Assembly: GCA_026004615.1 (NCBI GenBank)
Contig: BPJM01000005.1
Location: forward strand, 246,612-310,611
Length of the DNA: 64,000 nucleotides
Direction of reading: 5' to 3'
Source: Planctomycetota bacterium
GTDB taxonomy: Bacteria > Planctomycetota > J058 > J103
Below the pieces are notes generated by a model. The model was given only the letters and a program-made list of their open reading frames with translations. It was not told where the DNA came from and did not search any database. Both the position numbers and the translations under genes were made by a program. Position 1 is the stretch's first letter. The number at the start of each line of letters is the position of its first letter. Positions 9,744 to 17,978 of this stretch are shown piece after piece.

Positions 9744-11660
9744 GTGGGCAGGGGGGCTGGCGGCAGCGGGCTGCGGGGTTGCGTCAGGCTGCGCATCCGG
9801 CCTGCCGGGCTCGTGCTGGCGGCTGGGGTCCTGGCTCTGGGCGCAGCGGGGTGCGTGGGCGGCAACGAGTGCAACCGGATCCCGGGGACCTCGGGTCCGG
9901 ATGTGCTGCAGGGCACGAGCCACTGCGACCGCATCGAGGGCGAGGGGGGGGACGATCGGCTGCTCGGGCTCGGGGGGCGGGATGTGCTGCGGGGCGGGGA
10001 AGGCGCCGACGAACTGCTCGGCGGGCCCGGTGATGACACCCTGCACGGCGGCCCCGGCGACGACCTCCTGGAGGGGGAAGGTGGAGCCGACACCCTGCAA
10101 GGCGATGAAGGCGCGGACACGCTCAACGGCGGTGAGGGGGACGATCTGCTGCGCGGCGGACCGGGGGACGACACCCTGAACGGCGGGCACGGCGACGACC
10201 GGCTCGAGGGCGAGGATGGCGCCGATACGCTCAACGGCGGCGTGGGGGCGGACGTGCTGCGGGGCGGTCCCGGCGCGGATGTGCTCGCCGGCGGGGAGGG
10301 CGACGACGTGCTCGAGGGCGAGCAGGGCGATGACGTGCTCCACGGCGAAGCCGGCGCCGATCTGCTGCTCGGCGGGGAGGGCAGCGATACGCTCGCCGGC
10401 GGGGATGGGCCCGACATCCTGCGCGGCGAGGCGGGCGGCGATTTCCTGCACGGGGAGGCCGGCGACGACGTCCTGGAGGGCGGTGAGGACGGCGACGTGC
10501 TGAGCGGGGGGGACGGCGACGATCTGCTGCAGGGCGGGCCCGGCGCGGATGTGCTGCAGGGCGAGGGCGGCGATGACACCCTGCTGGGGGACGAGGGTGC
10601 CGATACGCTCTCTGGCGGCGAGGGGGAGGACGTGCTGGAGGGCGGCGATGGCGACGACGTGCTCGACGGAGAAGCCGGCCCCGACCGCCTCGACGGCGGG
10701 GCCGGGGCCGACCGGCTCAACGGCGGCGCGGGCGACGATCTGCTCGAGGGCGGCGCGGGCGACGACGAGCTGAACGGGGAGGAAGGGGACGATACCCTGC
10801 GCGGCGGCGCGGGGGCGGACCGGCTCAACGGCGGCGCGGGGAGCGATCTTCTGGATGGGGGTGAGGGCGATGACGTCCTCGCAGGCGAGGAGCACGCAGA
10901 CGTGCTGGCGGGCGGCCCAGGCGATGACCGCGTCGACGGCGGGGACGGCGACGACGAGCTGGACGGCGGCCCGGGCCGCGACGAGCTCAACGGTCAGGCC
11001 GGCGATGACGTGCTGGAAGGCGGCCCCGATGCCGATGTGCTGGACGGGGGAGCGGGCTTCGATCTGGCCTCGTATGCCGCCTCGCCCGCGGGCGTGACCA
11101 TCGATCTGTCCACCCTCGGCGGGCCAGCTCCCGCGGTGGCGGGCGGCGACGCCGACGGGGACGACCTGCGCTCGATCGAGGGACTGCTGGGATCGGCGCA
11201 CGATGACGTCCTGCTCGGCGATGACGGGCCGAACCTGCTGGATGGCGGGCCGGGACGGGATATCCTCCTCGGAGCCGGCGGCGACGACGTCCTGGTGTAC
11301 GATCCGGACGACCTGCGCCTGGATGGTGGTACGGGCCAGGACACGTTGCGAACCACGCAGGACCTCGACCTCGCAGCACCGGGACCTCAGCTGTTGCTCG
11401 CCGGCATCGAGGTGGTGGAGCTGAGCGGCGGGGTGCTGCTCGCCCTGACGCCGGCGGCGGTGAGCACCAGCAGCGATTCGGCTCAGAGCCTGCGGGTCGA
11501 TGGCGGCTCCTTGGACGCCGTCGAAGGCGACGGCTGGACCGACACCGCGACGGTCGCGACGATCGGGGTGGAGAGCTACGACCGCTTCGTCGACTCGGCG
11601 AGCGGCGCCATCGAGCTGCTCGTGAACCGGCGTATCCTCACGCGCAACCTGCGGCCCTGA
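9744..11660 (+). CDS. Lipoprotein composed of RTX-type calcium-binding nonapeptide repeats
   Basis: A 638-residue protein. After a hydrophobic stretch (GLVLAAGVLALGAAGC) a lipobox cysteine at residue 37 predicts membrane anchoring. Residues 50-436 are about 43 consecutive nine-residue repeats of the form xGxDxLxGG, with four more after a spacer (around GSAHDDVLLGD to GGDDVLVYD). These are hemolysin-type repeats that fold into a parallel beta roll and bind calcium between turns. No protease, lipase or adhesin domain precedes them. The last roughly 130 residues resemble the end of other RTX proteins. The GTG at 9744 has GGAGG eight bases upstream. A lipobox with a near-pure RTX roll suggests a calcium-stabilised surface layer or matrix element. 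Confidence 0.85.
   Translation: MGRGAGGSGLRGCVRLRIRPAGLVLAAGVLALGAAGCVGGNECNRIPGTSGPDVLQGTSHCDRIEGEGGDDRLLGLGGRDVLRGGEGADELLGGPGDDTLHGGPGDDLLEGEGGADTLQGDEGADTLNGGEGDDLLRGGPGDDTLNGGHGDDRLEGEDGADTLNGGVGADVLRGGPGADVLAGGEGDDVLEGEQGDDVLHGEAGADLLLGGEGSDTLAGGDGPDILRGEAGGDFLHGEAGDDVLEGGEDGDVLSGGDGDDLLQGGPGADVLQGEGGDDTLLGDEGADTLSGGEGEDVLEGGDGDDVLDGEAGPDRLDGGAGADRLNGGAGDDLLEGGAGDDELNGEEGDDTLRGGAGADRLNGGAGSDLLDGGEGDDVLAGEEHADVLAGGPGDDRVDGGDGDDELDGGPGRDELNGQAGDDVLEGGPDADVLDGGAGFDLASYAASPAGVTIDLSTLGGPAPAVAGGDADGDDLRSIEGLLGSAHDDVLLGDDGPNLLDGGPGRDILLGAGGDDVLVYDPDDLRLDGGTGQDTLRTTQDLDLAAPGPQLLLAGIEVVELSGGVLLALTPAAVSTSSDSAQSLRVDGGSLDAVEGDGWTDTATVATIGVESYDRFVDSASGAIELLVNRRILTRNLRP
9891..11051 (+). repeat. Coding tandem repeat, 27-nt period, about 43 copies
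   Basis: A tandem array with a strict 27-base period, each unit encoding one RTX nonapeptide of the form xGxDxLxGG. The array stays in phase without interruption for about 1.16 kb. Units differ at the DNA level, so this is old, selected coding repetition rather than a recent satellite expansion. Confidence 0.85.
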
Positions 11661-11700
11661 GCACGAGCGCAGGGGCACCGGCGGCAGAGGTGCGCAGGCA

Positions 11701-13134
11701 CTAGCGCCCCGCCTTGCAGTCCAGGCCAGCGATCGCGACGTAGCCGGCGAGCGCGGCGACGCAGTTGGCCTGATAGTCGATGGCGACCTCGTTGGAGATC
11801 ACGTTCGCCGCCGAGTCCTCGAACACGAACCGCTCGCCGCCGACGTACTCCGGTCCGCCGACCATCGCCCCGGTGAGTTCGTGGACCATGCGGCCGGGTC
11901 CCTGGGCGGGGTCGGTATGGGCGCCCCGGTGGTGGGGGTGCAGCGGCCAGCGCCGTCCGACCCCGATCACGAAGGACATCTCGAACTCGTTGTCCCCCAG
12001 CAGATATCGCACCTGCTGCTCCACGAAGTGCAGCTGGCGCTCGCTGCCGCCCAGCTCGCGGTGTACGAGCGCCACGGCGAAGGCCATCCCCATGGCGTGC
12101 CGCAGCGTTCCCCAGCCGTGGTCGTGGTAGAAGGCCAGGCCGTTGTCGCGCACCGCGCGGAGGTGGCTCTCGACGGCGCGCACCAGCGCGGCGCGGTAGC
12201 GCTCGGCTCGCGTCGCGCGGTACAAAAGCAGGTAGGCATAGAAGTGGGTGCTGTCCCAGTTGGGCGGGGAGGTCACCTCCAGCGGCAGCCCGCAGCCCTC
12301 GGCGGCTTCGAGGAACTGCCGCTCCCCGGTGGCGAGGTACAGCGCCGCGCCCCCGAACGCGAAGTCGTCCCGCCAGTCGCTGCTCGGGTAGTAGGCGGTG
12401 CCGTAGGCGCCCTTGCCGGTCGTGGTGCGGGGGTGTGCGCGCGCATACGCGAAGGCCTGGCGCGCCTTGGCGAGGCAGCGTTGTGCCAGCTGCGGCTCCC
12501 GCGCGCGCAGGATCTGGTGCATGAGGGCGAGGTGGGCCGCGGTGGCGCCGGCGACGTCGGCCCCGGTGTCGTTCCAGACCGGCCGGGGCCGGCCGCCGTG
12601 GCGCTTGGGCTGCGCCTCCCGCTTCTCGGGGGGACCCCACCATGCGTGGTCGTAGTCGGCATCCCCGACCTGGTGGTAGATGCGTTCTTCGCTCTCGACC
12701 GTCTTCATGAGGTAGTCGGCGAAGTGGCGCAGCGTCGGCAGCGTACGCTCATGGGGGAGCCTGGCGAACGCCTCGCCGAAGGTCTGATAGGCGAGCGCCA
12801 GGGTGGCAGCGGCGGTGCTCTGCGGCAGGCCGAACTTCACGTGGTCGCCGGCGTCGAAGAACCCCCCGCTCAGGTCGCGCCCGACGGCTTCCCCGTCGTG
12901 CACGAGCGCCGGCCCGCGCCAGGGGAACACGTTGCCGTCTGCCGCATCCCGCCCGCTGCGGTTGGCGTCGAAGAACCACTGCGCCTTGTCGAGCGCTTCG
13001 CAGACCAGGGCGGCGTTCACCTCGGCCCGGGCACGCCGGGTCTCCTCCTCGGCCGCGGCGGGGCGCTCGAGCCAGGCCACCGCCCCGGCGGCCAGCCCGA
13101 GCAGCAGCAGCCGCCGCAGGACGATCGGACCCAT
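11701..13134 (-). CDS. Glycoside hydrolase family 9 endoglucanase, exported
   Basis: A 477-residue protein with an N-terminal hydrophobic export signal ending near RPAAA; an RR pair before it hints at possible Tat export. The GH9 hallmarks are present: GGFFDAGDH with the catalytic aspartates at about 94 and 97, PLHPHHRGAH corresponding to the substrate-binding PHHR motif, and SNEVAIDYQA with the acid glutamate near residue 449. GH9 enzymes cleave beta-1,4 linkages in cellulose and related glucans by inversion. It is divergent from a large TPR gene, 129 bases apart, and lies near a BcsA-like synthase. It may replace the GH8 enzyme BcsZ usually found in bacterial cellulose operons, trimming or releasing chains during export. 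Confidence 0.88.
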   Translation of the reverse strand: MGPIVLRRLLLLGLAAGAVAWLERPAAAEEETRRARAEVNAALVCEALDKAQWFFDANRSGRDAADGNVFPWRGPALVHDGEAVGRDLSGGFFDAGDHVKFGLPQSTAAATLALAYQTFGEAFARLPHERTLPTLRHFADYLMKTVESEERIYHQVGDADYDHAWWGPPEKREAQPKRHGGRPRPVWNDTGADVAGATAAHLALMHQILRAREPQLAQRCLAKARQAFAYARAHPRTTTGKGAYGTAYYPSSDWRDDFAFGGAALYLATGERQFLEAAEGCGLPLEVTSPPNWDSTHFYAYLLLYRATRAERYRAALVRAVESHLRAVRDNGLAFYHDHGWGTLRHAMGMAFAVALVHRELGGSERQLHFVEQQVRYLLGDNEFEMSFVIGVGRRWPLHPHHRGAHTDPAQGPGRMVHELTGAMVGGPEYVGGERFVFEDSAANVISNEVAIDYQANCVAALAGYVAIAGLDCKAGR

Positions 13135-13263
13135 GATGCCAAGAGACTAGCCGCTGGCCGGGTGGCCGTCCACGGGGAGCTGGCGGAGCCATGGGCTTGC
13201 CGGCCCCCGGATGCTATGCTGTTGCGGGGCGGCGGCGCGCGGCGGGGAGGTGTGGCGCGCTCC

Positions 13264-16200
13264 ATGCGGACGGCGAGCGAGGGGCGGCCGGCGTGGCTGG
13301 CTGCCCGCGGCGCGCTTCGCCCGGCGGCTGCTGGGTGGTGCGCGGTGGCGGTTGCCATCGCGACCGCCGCCGGGGCCGGGTGCGACGCCTGGCAACAGGG
13401 GCTGTGGAGCCAGCAGGCGGCATTCGTCCACTTCCGCCGCGCCGAGGTGCTGGAGCGCGCGGCGCGCTTGCCCGAGGCGGTCGCCGAACTGCGCGAGGCG
13501 GTCCGCTTGGACCCCGGCGACCCCGGCTACCGGCTCAAGCTCGCCTACCTCTTGCTGGAGCAGGGAGCGCCCCAGGAGGCACTGGAGCATTTCCTCGCGG
13601 CGCATGACCGCGATCCGGAGGATCTTTCCGCCCGCGAGGGATTGGTGTGGAGTTATCTCGCCCTCGGCGAACGGCCACCGGCGGAGGCGGAGGCGCGAGC
13701 CGTGCTGGAACGCGCCCCGGAGCGGCATCGGGTGCGCGAGGCGCTGGCCGGGCTGCTGGCTGCGCGTGCCGAGGGGCTCGCGGAAGCGGTACAGCACTAC
13801 CGCCGGCTCATCGAGGCCGAACCCGAGCGGGGCCGGCACCATACTGCACTGGGTCGGTGTCTGGAGGCGCTCGGACAGCCGCAGCAGGCGCTGGCGCACT
13901 ACCGGCGCGCGGTCGAGGTCGATCCCGCCTGGGACGAGGGACAGGTGCTGCTCGCACGCGCGCGCTTGAAGGCCGGAGAGCGCCAGGCGGCGATTGACGG
14001 CCTGCGGGCGGCGCTGCGGGCGCGCCCCGACCGCTGGGCGCTCCGCGAGGAGCTGGCGGACATCTACGCTGCCGAGGAGGCGAGCCGCGAGCTGGCGGTG
14101 GGGGAATACCGGCTGGTGCTCGACAACACCGCGCCGCGCGCCGAGCTGCACGGCAAGCTGGCGCGGCTGCTGCTGGCGATGGGGCGCAGCCAGGAGGCGG
14201 TCAAGCACCTCCGCGCGGCGGTGGCGCTGGAGCCCCGGCACGAGGAACTGCAGTTTCTCCTGGTCGAGACTCTGCGAGAGCTGGGCCAGAACGCCGAGGC
14301 GATCGAGGCGTTGCGCACCTACCAGCGACTCGCCGGCGACAGCTATGCGGTGGCGGTGAACCTGGGCTATCTCCACCTACATTCCGAGGAGCCCCGCGCT
14401 GCGGAGGCCGCGTTCCGGCGGGCGCTGGAGCTGCGGCCGGGGGATCGGGCGGCCGAGGAGGGGCTGGCATGGGCGCTGCTGCACGCGGGGTCACCGCAGG
14501 CAGTCGCCGTCGCGGAGCGGGTGCTGCAGGCGCAGCCGGAACTGTGGCCGTTGCGCGAGCGGCTCGCCGATGTCCTGGCAGCGGAGCCGCGCGACCGCGA
14601 GCGCGCTGTGGAGCACTACCGCTTCGTCCTCGGGGCCCAGCCGGGACAGAGCCGCATCCGCGTCAAGCTGGCGCGGGCGCTGCTCGCGCTGGGGCGGCAC
14701 GGCGAGGCGGTAGGGGAGTTGCGGCGCGCGGTCGAGGCGGACCCTGCCCAGGCAGAGGCGCAGTTCCTGCTGGCGGAGGCACTCAAGCGTTCCGGCCAGC
14801 TCCAAGAGGCAATTGCGGTGCTGCGCCGCTACCGCGCTGCGGTGCCGAGCCACCCGGGTGCAGCGGTGGCACTGGGCTACCTCCTGCTCGAGCGCGGGCA
14901 GGTCAAAGAGGCGCTGGACGAGTTTCGGGCGGCGCTCGCACTGGAGCCCGAGGCGCACGACGCCCTGGAGGGCATGGGGTGGGCGTTGCTGGCGGCGGGC
15001 GACAAGGCGGGAGCAGCGGCGACGATCGCGCGCGTGCTCGAGCAGCGGCCCGACGACCGGGCGCTGCGCAGAGCGCTGCTCTATCTGCTGGCCGAGCGAC
15101 CCGAAGAGTTGGACCGCGCCATCGCGGAGTGCCGCCGGCTGCTCGCCGCGGCACCAGCCGATACCGAACTGTGGCGCCAGCTGCTGGACATGCTGTGGGC
15201 CAAGCACGACTTCGACACCTTTCAGCGCGACGCCGCGCGCCTGCTGGCACTCGCCCCGCAGGACTGGTTGACCCGGATGCGGCTGGCGGAGTTGAGTCGC
15301 AAGCGGGGCGACGTTCGGGGCGCGATCGAACAGTACCAGGCGATCCTGCAGACCGCGAGCGATGACAAGAAGGCTGCGACCTGGACCGCGCTCGGCTATC
15401 TCCACCTGGACGAGGGGAGGTTGGAACAGGCCACCGGCGCCTTCGAGAGCGCGCTCGCGGTCGATCCCGACCAGCTTTACCTGCCGGCGGTCGAGGGGCT
15501 GGCGTGGACCTACGTCAAGCGCGGCGAGCACCAGCGCGCGATCGAGTACCTGGAGCAGCTCGTCGCCCGCTACCCGCAGCGGCTGCGGTTCCGCGAGACC
15601 CTGGCCGACCTGCTGGCCCAGCAGGCAGAGACCGCCGGGCGCGCAGCTGCGGAGTACCAGCGGCTGGTCGAGGCCGAACCCGGCGAGGTGCGATATCGGC
15701 GCAAGTACATCGCGGCGCTGGCCAGGGCGGGACGGCTGGTGGAGGCGGCGGACAAGGGCGAGCTCGCACTGGGGGTGTTTCCGCAGGACCGCGAGCTGCG
15801 CCAGGTGGTGTTGGACGTGCTCTTGCAGGCAAAGGAGATCGAACGCGCCAGCCGCATCTACCGGCAGCTGTTGCAGGATGATCCATACGACGTCGAACGG
15901 CGACTCATTTTCTCCTATCAGCTCTTCGAGGCCGGCCGGTTGCACGAGGCCATCGAACAGTTCTCTGCGATCGTACGGTTGCAGCCCGAGGAGCGGAGGG
16001 CGCGCGAGGGTCTGCTCTGGTGCTACCTGAAACTCGACAACCGCGTGGCGGCGCTCGGGGAGCTGCGCCTGCTGCTCGATGGCGATCCTGCCAACCGCGA
16101 ACTGCACCTCATCTACGCGGACCTGCTGGCAGCGGATCCCAGCACGGTCGACCAGGCCAGCCGCGAATACGAACGGATCCTCAAGGGACTGCCATACGAT

Positions 16201-16278
16201 CGGACCGCCGACGCCACGCGCACCGCGGACCGCCGCGATCCACGAGCGGCTGGTGTGCCCGGCGATCGCAGCCGGTGA
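13264..16278 (+). CDS. Giant tetratricopeptide-repeat protein, BcsC-like scaffold
   Basis: About 1,004 residues with a hydrophobic N-terminal segment (AVAVAIATAAGAGC) followed by TPR units along nearly the whole length, more than twenty copies by eye, such as AEVLERAARLPEAVAELREA and ALGRCLEALGQPQQALAHYR. No catalytic domain is visible. In bacterial cellulose systems the periplasmic half of BcsC is a TPR superhelix that guides the polymer to the outer membrane; this protein could fill that role. The next gene, 46 bases downstream, encodes a TPR plus beta-barrel protein, so the scaffold and pore appear split. The ATG at 13264 follows GGGGAGG by 13 bases; a GTG at 13252 is possible. The last 25 residues are low in character. 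Confidence 0.8.
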   Translation: MRTASEGRPAWLAARGALRPAAAGWCAVAVAIATAAGAGCDAWQQGLWSQQAAFVHFRRAEVLERAARLPEAVAELREAVRLDPGDPGYRLKLAYLLLEQGAPQEALEHFLAAHDRDPEDLSAREGLVWSYLALGERPPAEAEARAVLERAPERHRVREALAGLLAARAEGLAEAVQHYRRLIEAEPERGRHHTALGRCLEALGQPQQALAHYRRAVEVDPAWDEGQVLLARARLKAGERQAAIDGLRAALRARPDRWALREELADIYAAEEASRELAVGEYRLVLDNTAPRAELHGKLARLLLAMGRSQEAVKHLRAAVALEPRHEELQFLLVETLRELGQNAEAIEALRTYQRLAGDSYAVAVNLGYLHLHSEEPRAAEAAFRRALELRPGDRAAEEGLAWALLHAGSPQAVAVAERVLQAQPELWPLRERLADVLAAEPRDRERAVEHYRFVLGAQPGQSRIRVKLARALLALGRHGEAVGELRRAVEADPAQAEAQFLLAEALKRSGQLQEAIAVLRRYRAAVPSHPGAAVALGYLLLERGQVKEALDEFRAALALEPEAHDALEGMGWALLAAGDKAGAAATIARVLEQRPDDRALRRALLYLLAERPEELDRAIAECRRLLAAAPADTELWRQLLDMLWAKHDFDTFQRDAARLLALAPQDWLTRMRLAELSRKRGDVRGAIEQYQAILQTASDDKKAATWTALGYLHLDEGRLEQATGAFESALAVDPDQLYLPAVEGLAWTYVKRGEHQRAIEYLEQLVARYPQRLRFRETLADLLAQQAETAGRAAAEYQRLVEAEPGEVRYRRKYIAALARAGRLVEAADKGELALGVFPQDRELRQVVLDVLLQAKEIERASRIYRQLLQDDPYDVERRLIFSYQLFEAGRLHEAIEQFSAIVRLQPEERRAREGLLWCYLKLDNRVAALGELRLLLDGDPANRELHLIYADLLAADPSTVDQASREYERILKGLPYDRTADATRTADRRDPRAAGVPGDRSR

Positions 16279-16324
16279 CCGGCGGCGGGCGCGGCAGGGA
16301 AGCGTGGCTGGAGCGGGAGGGGTG

Positions 16325-17941
16325 ATGGACTCGCTGCACGGATCGACGCCAGGAGCCGCAGCGCTGGCGACCGGTCGGGGCGGAGCGGCCATGGCGCTGG
16401 CGTTGCTGCTCGCCGCGGCGCCGGTGGCGACCGGGCAGAGTGCCCAGGAGCCGCCGCCTGCCCCGGCCGCGGGCGCGGCTGCGGAGGCGTCCGGTCCCCC
16501 AGGAGCCACCGAAGGCGCCACGCCGCTGCCGGGTCCCGGGCAGCGCCGCGAGCTGCTGATCCGACTGGCCAACACCTATCGGGCCGCTGGTCGCTACCGC
16601 AAGGCGGCCGAGCAGTATCGAGAGCTCATCGCGCTGGAACCGGATGCCGTGGAGTTTCGCCTTGGCCTGGCCGAATCGCTCCTGCTCGCGGGAGAGCACG
16701 CCGAGGCCGTGGCGGAATTCGAACAGGTGCTGGCGCGCGAGCCCGACAACGTGGCAGCCCTGATCGGGATGGGCCGGAGCCACGCCTGGGCCGGCGAGAG
16801 CGTGCGCGCGGCCCGTTCCTTCGAGCGCGCGTTGGAGCTGGATCCGGACTCCGTCCCCGCCCGCCTGGAGCTCATGCGGCTCGATCTGGCGCGCAGCCAC
16901 TACGCTCGCGCGCTGCGATACGCCGAGCAGCTCGCCGCGCTGGCGCCGCGCAATCCGGCCGAGCAGGCGGCGGCGGACGAGGCCTCGGCGGCCCGCGCGC
17001 GGATCGAGCTACTGACCCGAGCGCAGGGCTGGCTACGCGCCAGTGCCTACTCGAACCGGGACCGGTTCCGCCGTGTGAACGTGGGCGGCGAGCTGCGCCT
17101 GTACCCCTGGCTGGCGCTGCCCTTGACGCTGAGTTTCGTGCATGCGGAGTTCCGGCAGGGCGGGGGGCACCTCACGCGGGAGACGGTGCAGGCGGCGGTC
17201 GGATACGCGATCGAGCGCAACCTGCGCTTCGATGGTCATCTCCGCTACAGCCGCTACGGAGACCGGGATGAGACCACGGGCTGGCGGCTCGCCGCGGTGT
17301 TCGAGCCGCTGGACCGGCTGCAGCTACGCGGCAGCTGGCGGCGCCGCGACCTGGTCGACGGGGCGGGTGGCACCGACCGCGGTCTGGAGGCGGTGGAGAT
17401 GCTCTCCCATGGCGGGGCCTCGCTCGCCGCCGTCGCTCGCAAGCTCGAAGAGGAGGAGCTGGCCTTTGCGGTCGAACAATACCTCTGGCGGCCGCTATTG
17501 ACGTACCTGCAGCTGGTCCGTGCTCAGGTGGACGGTGGCAACCGACACGAAGATCTGTCGGCCGGGGCTGGCCTGGACGTGTGGCGGCTGGCCGGCCTTC
17601 CGGAGCCCAACAGCCATGCGCTGCGGGTCAAGTACGGCTACTGGGGTACCCGTTACCGGCTGCAGGAGCCGAGCTATTTCTCGCCGCGCCAGTTCTGGGT
17701 GCAGACGGTGTCGGTGGAATACGAACTGCAACTGCGTCGTCCGCCGCACCAGGTGCGGCTGGTGCTCGAACCGGCGCTGCAGCGGCTCAAGGGGGAGGCA
17801 GAGCTGGCCTTTGCCGGCTACGGCGGGCTGTGGTGGCAGATCGGCGATCGACTCGCGTTCGAGCTGCAGGGCTGGTACTTCGAGCAGCCGCTGCCGTTCC
17901 GCTCCGCGACGGTGACCGCAGCCTTCGGTTACCGGTTCTGA
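16325..17941 (+). CDS. TPR plus outer-membrane beta-barrel protein, BcsC-like porin
   Basis: 538 residues. A signal segment (MALALLLAAAPVATGQ) is followed by about four TPRs (residues 75-220, such as ELLIRLANTYRAAGRYRKAA). From about residue 235 the chain is a row of alternating-polarity beta strands ending in GYRF, the terminal aromatic residue typical of outer-membrane barrels. The layout resembles the C-terminal part of BcsC or PgaA-type exporters. It starts 46 bases after the giant TPR gene, with GGGAGGGG just upstream of the ATG, so the two are probably cotranscribed. The convergent neighbour is a BcsA-like synthase. It is likely the pore that exports the polymer made by that synthase. 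Confidence 0.8.
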   Translation: MDSLHGSTPGAAALATGRGGAAMALALLLAAAPVATGQSAQEPPPAPAAGAAAEASGPPGATEGATPLPGPGQRRELLIRLANTYRAAGRYRKAAEQYRELIALEPDAVEFRLGLAESLLLAGEHAEAVAEFEQVLAREPDNVAALIGMGRSHAWAGESVRAARSFERALELDPDSVPARLELMRLDLARSHYARALRYAEQLAALAPRNPAEQAAADEASAARARIELLTRAQGWLRASAYSNRDRFRRVNVGGELRLYPWLALPLTLSFVHAEFRQGGGHLTRETVQAAVGYAIERNLRFDGHLRYSRYGDRDETTGWRLAAVFEPLDRLQLRGSWRRRDLVDGAGGTDRGLEAVEMLSHGGASLAAVARKLEEEELAFAVEQYLWRPLLTYLQLVRAQVDGGNRHEDLSAGAGLDVWRLAGLPEPNSHALRVKYGYWGTRYRLQEPSYFSPRQFWVQTVSVEYELQLRRPPHQVRLVLEPALQRLKGEAELAFAGYGGLWWQIGDRLAFELQGWYFEQPLPFRSATVTAAFGYRF

Positions 17942-17978
17942 ATCGGGGGAGACGGCCGGCGGAGCGCCGCGTCAGACC

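Noticed and set aside
9891..11051. CRISPR-like array with 27-base period
   Set aside because: There are no spacers; the period is the coding unit of RTX repeats.
16190..16330. Fusion of the TPR gene and the porin by one frameshift
   Set aside because: The porin has its own ribosome binding site and signal peptide, so two genes are more likely, though the TPR gene's odd tail leaves some doubt.
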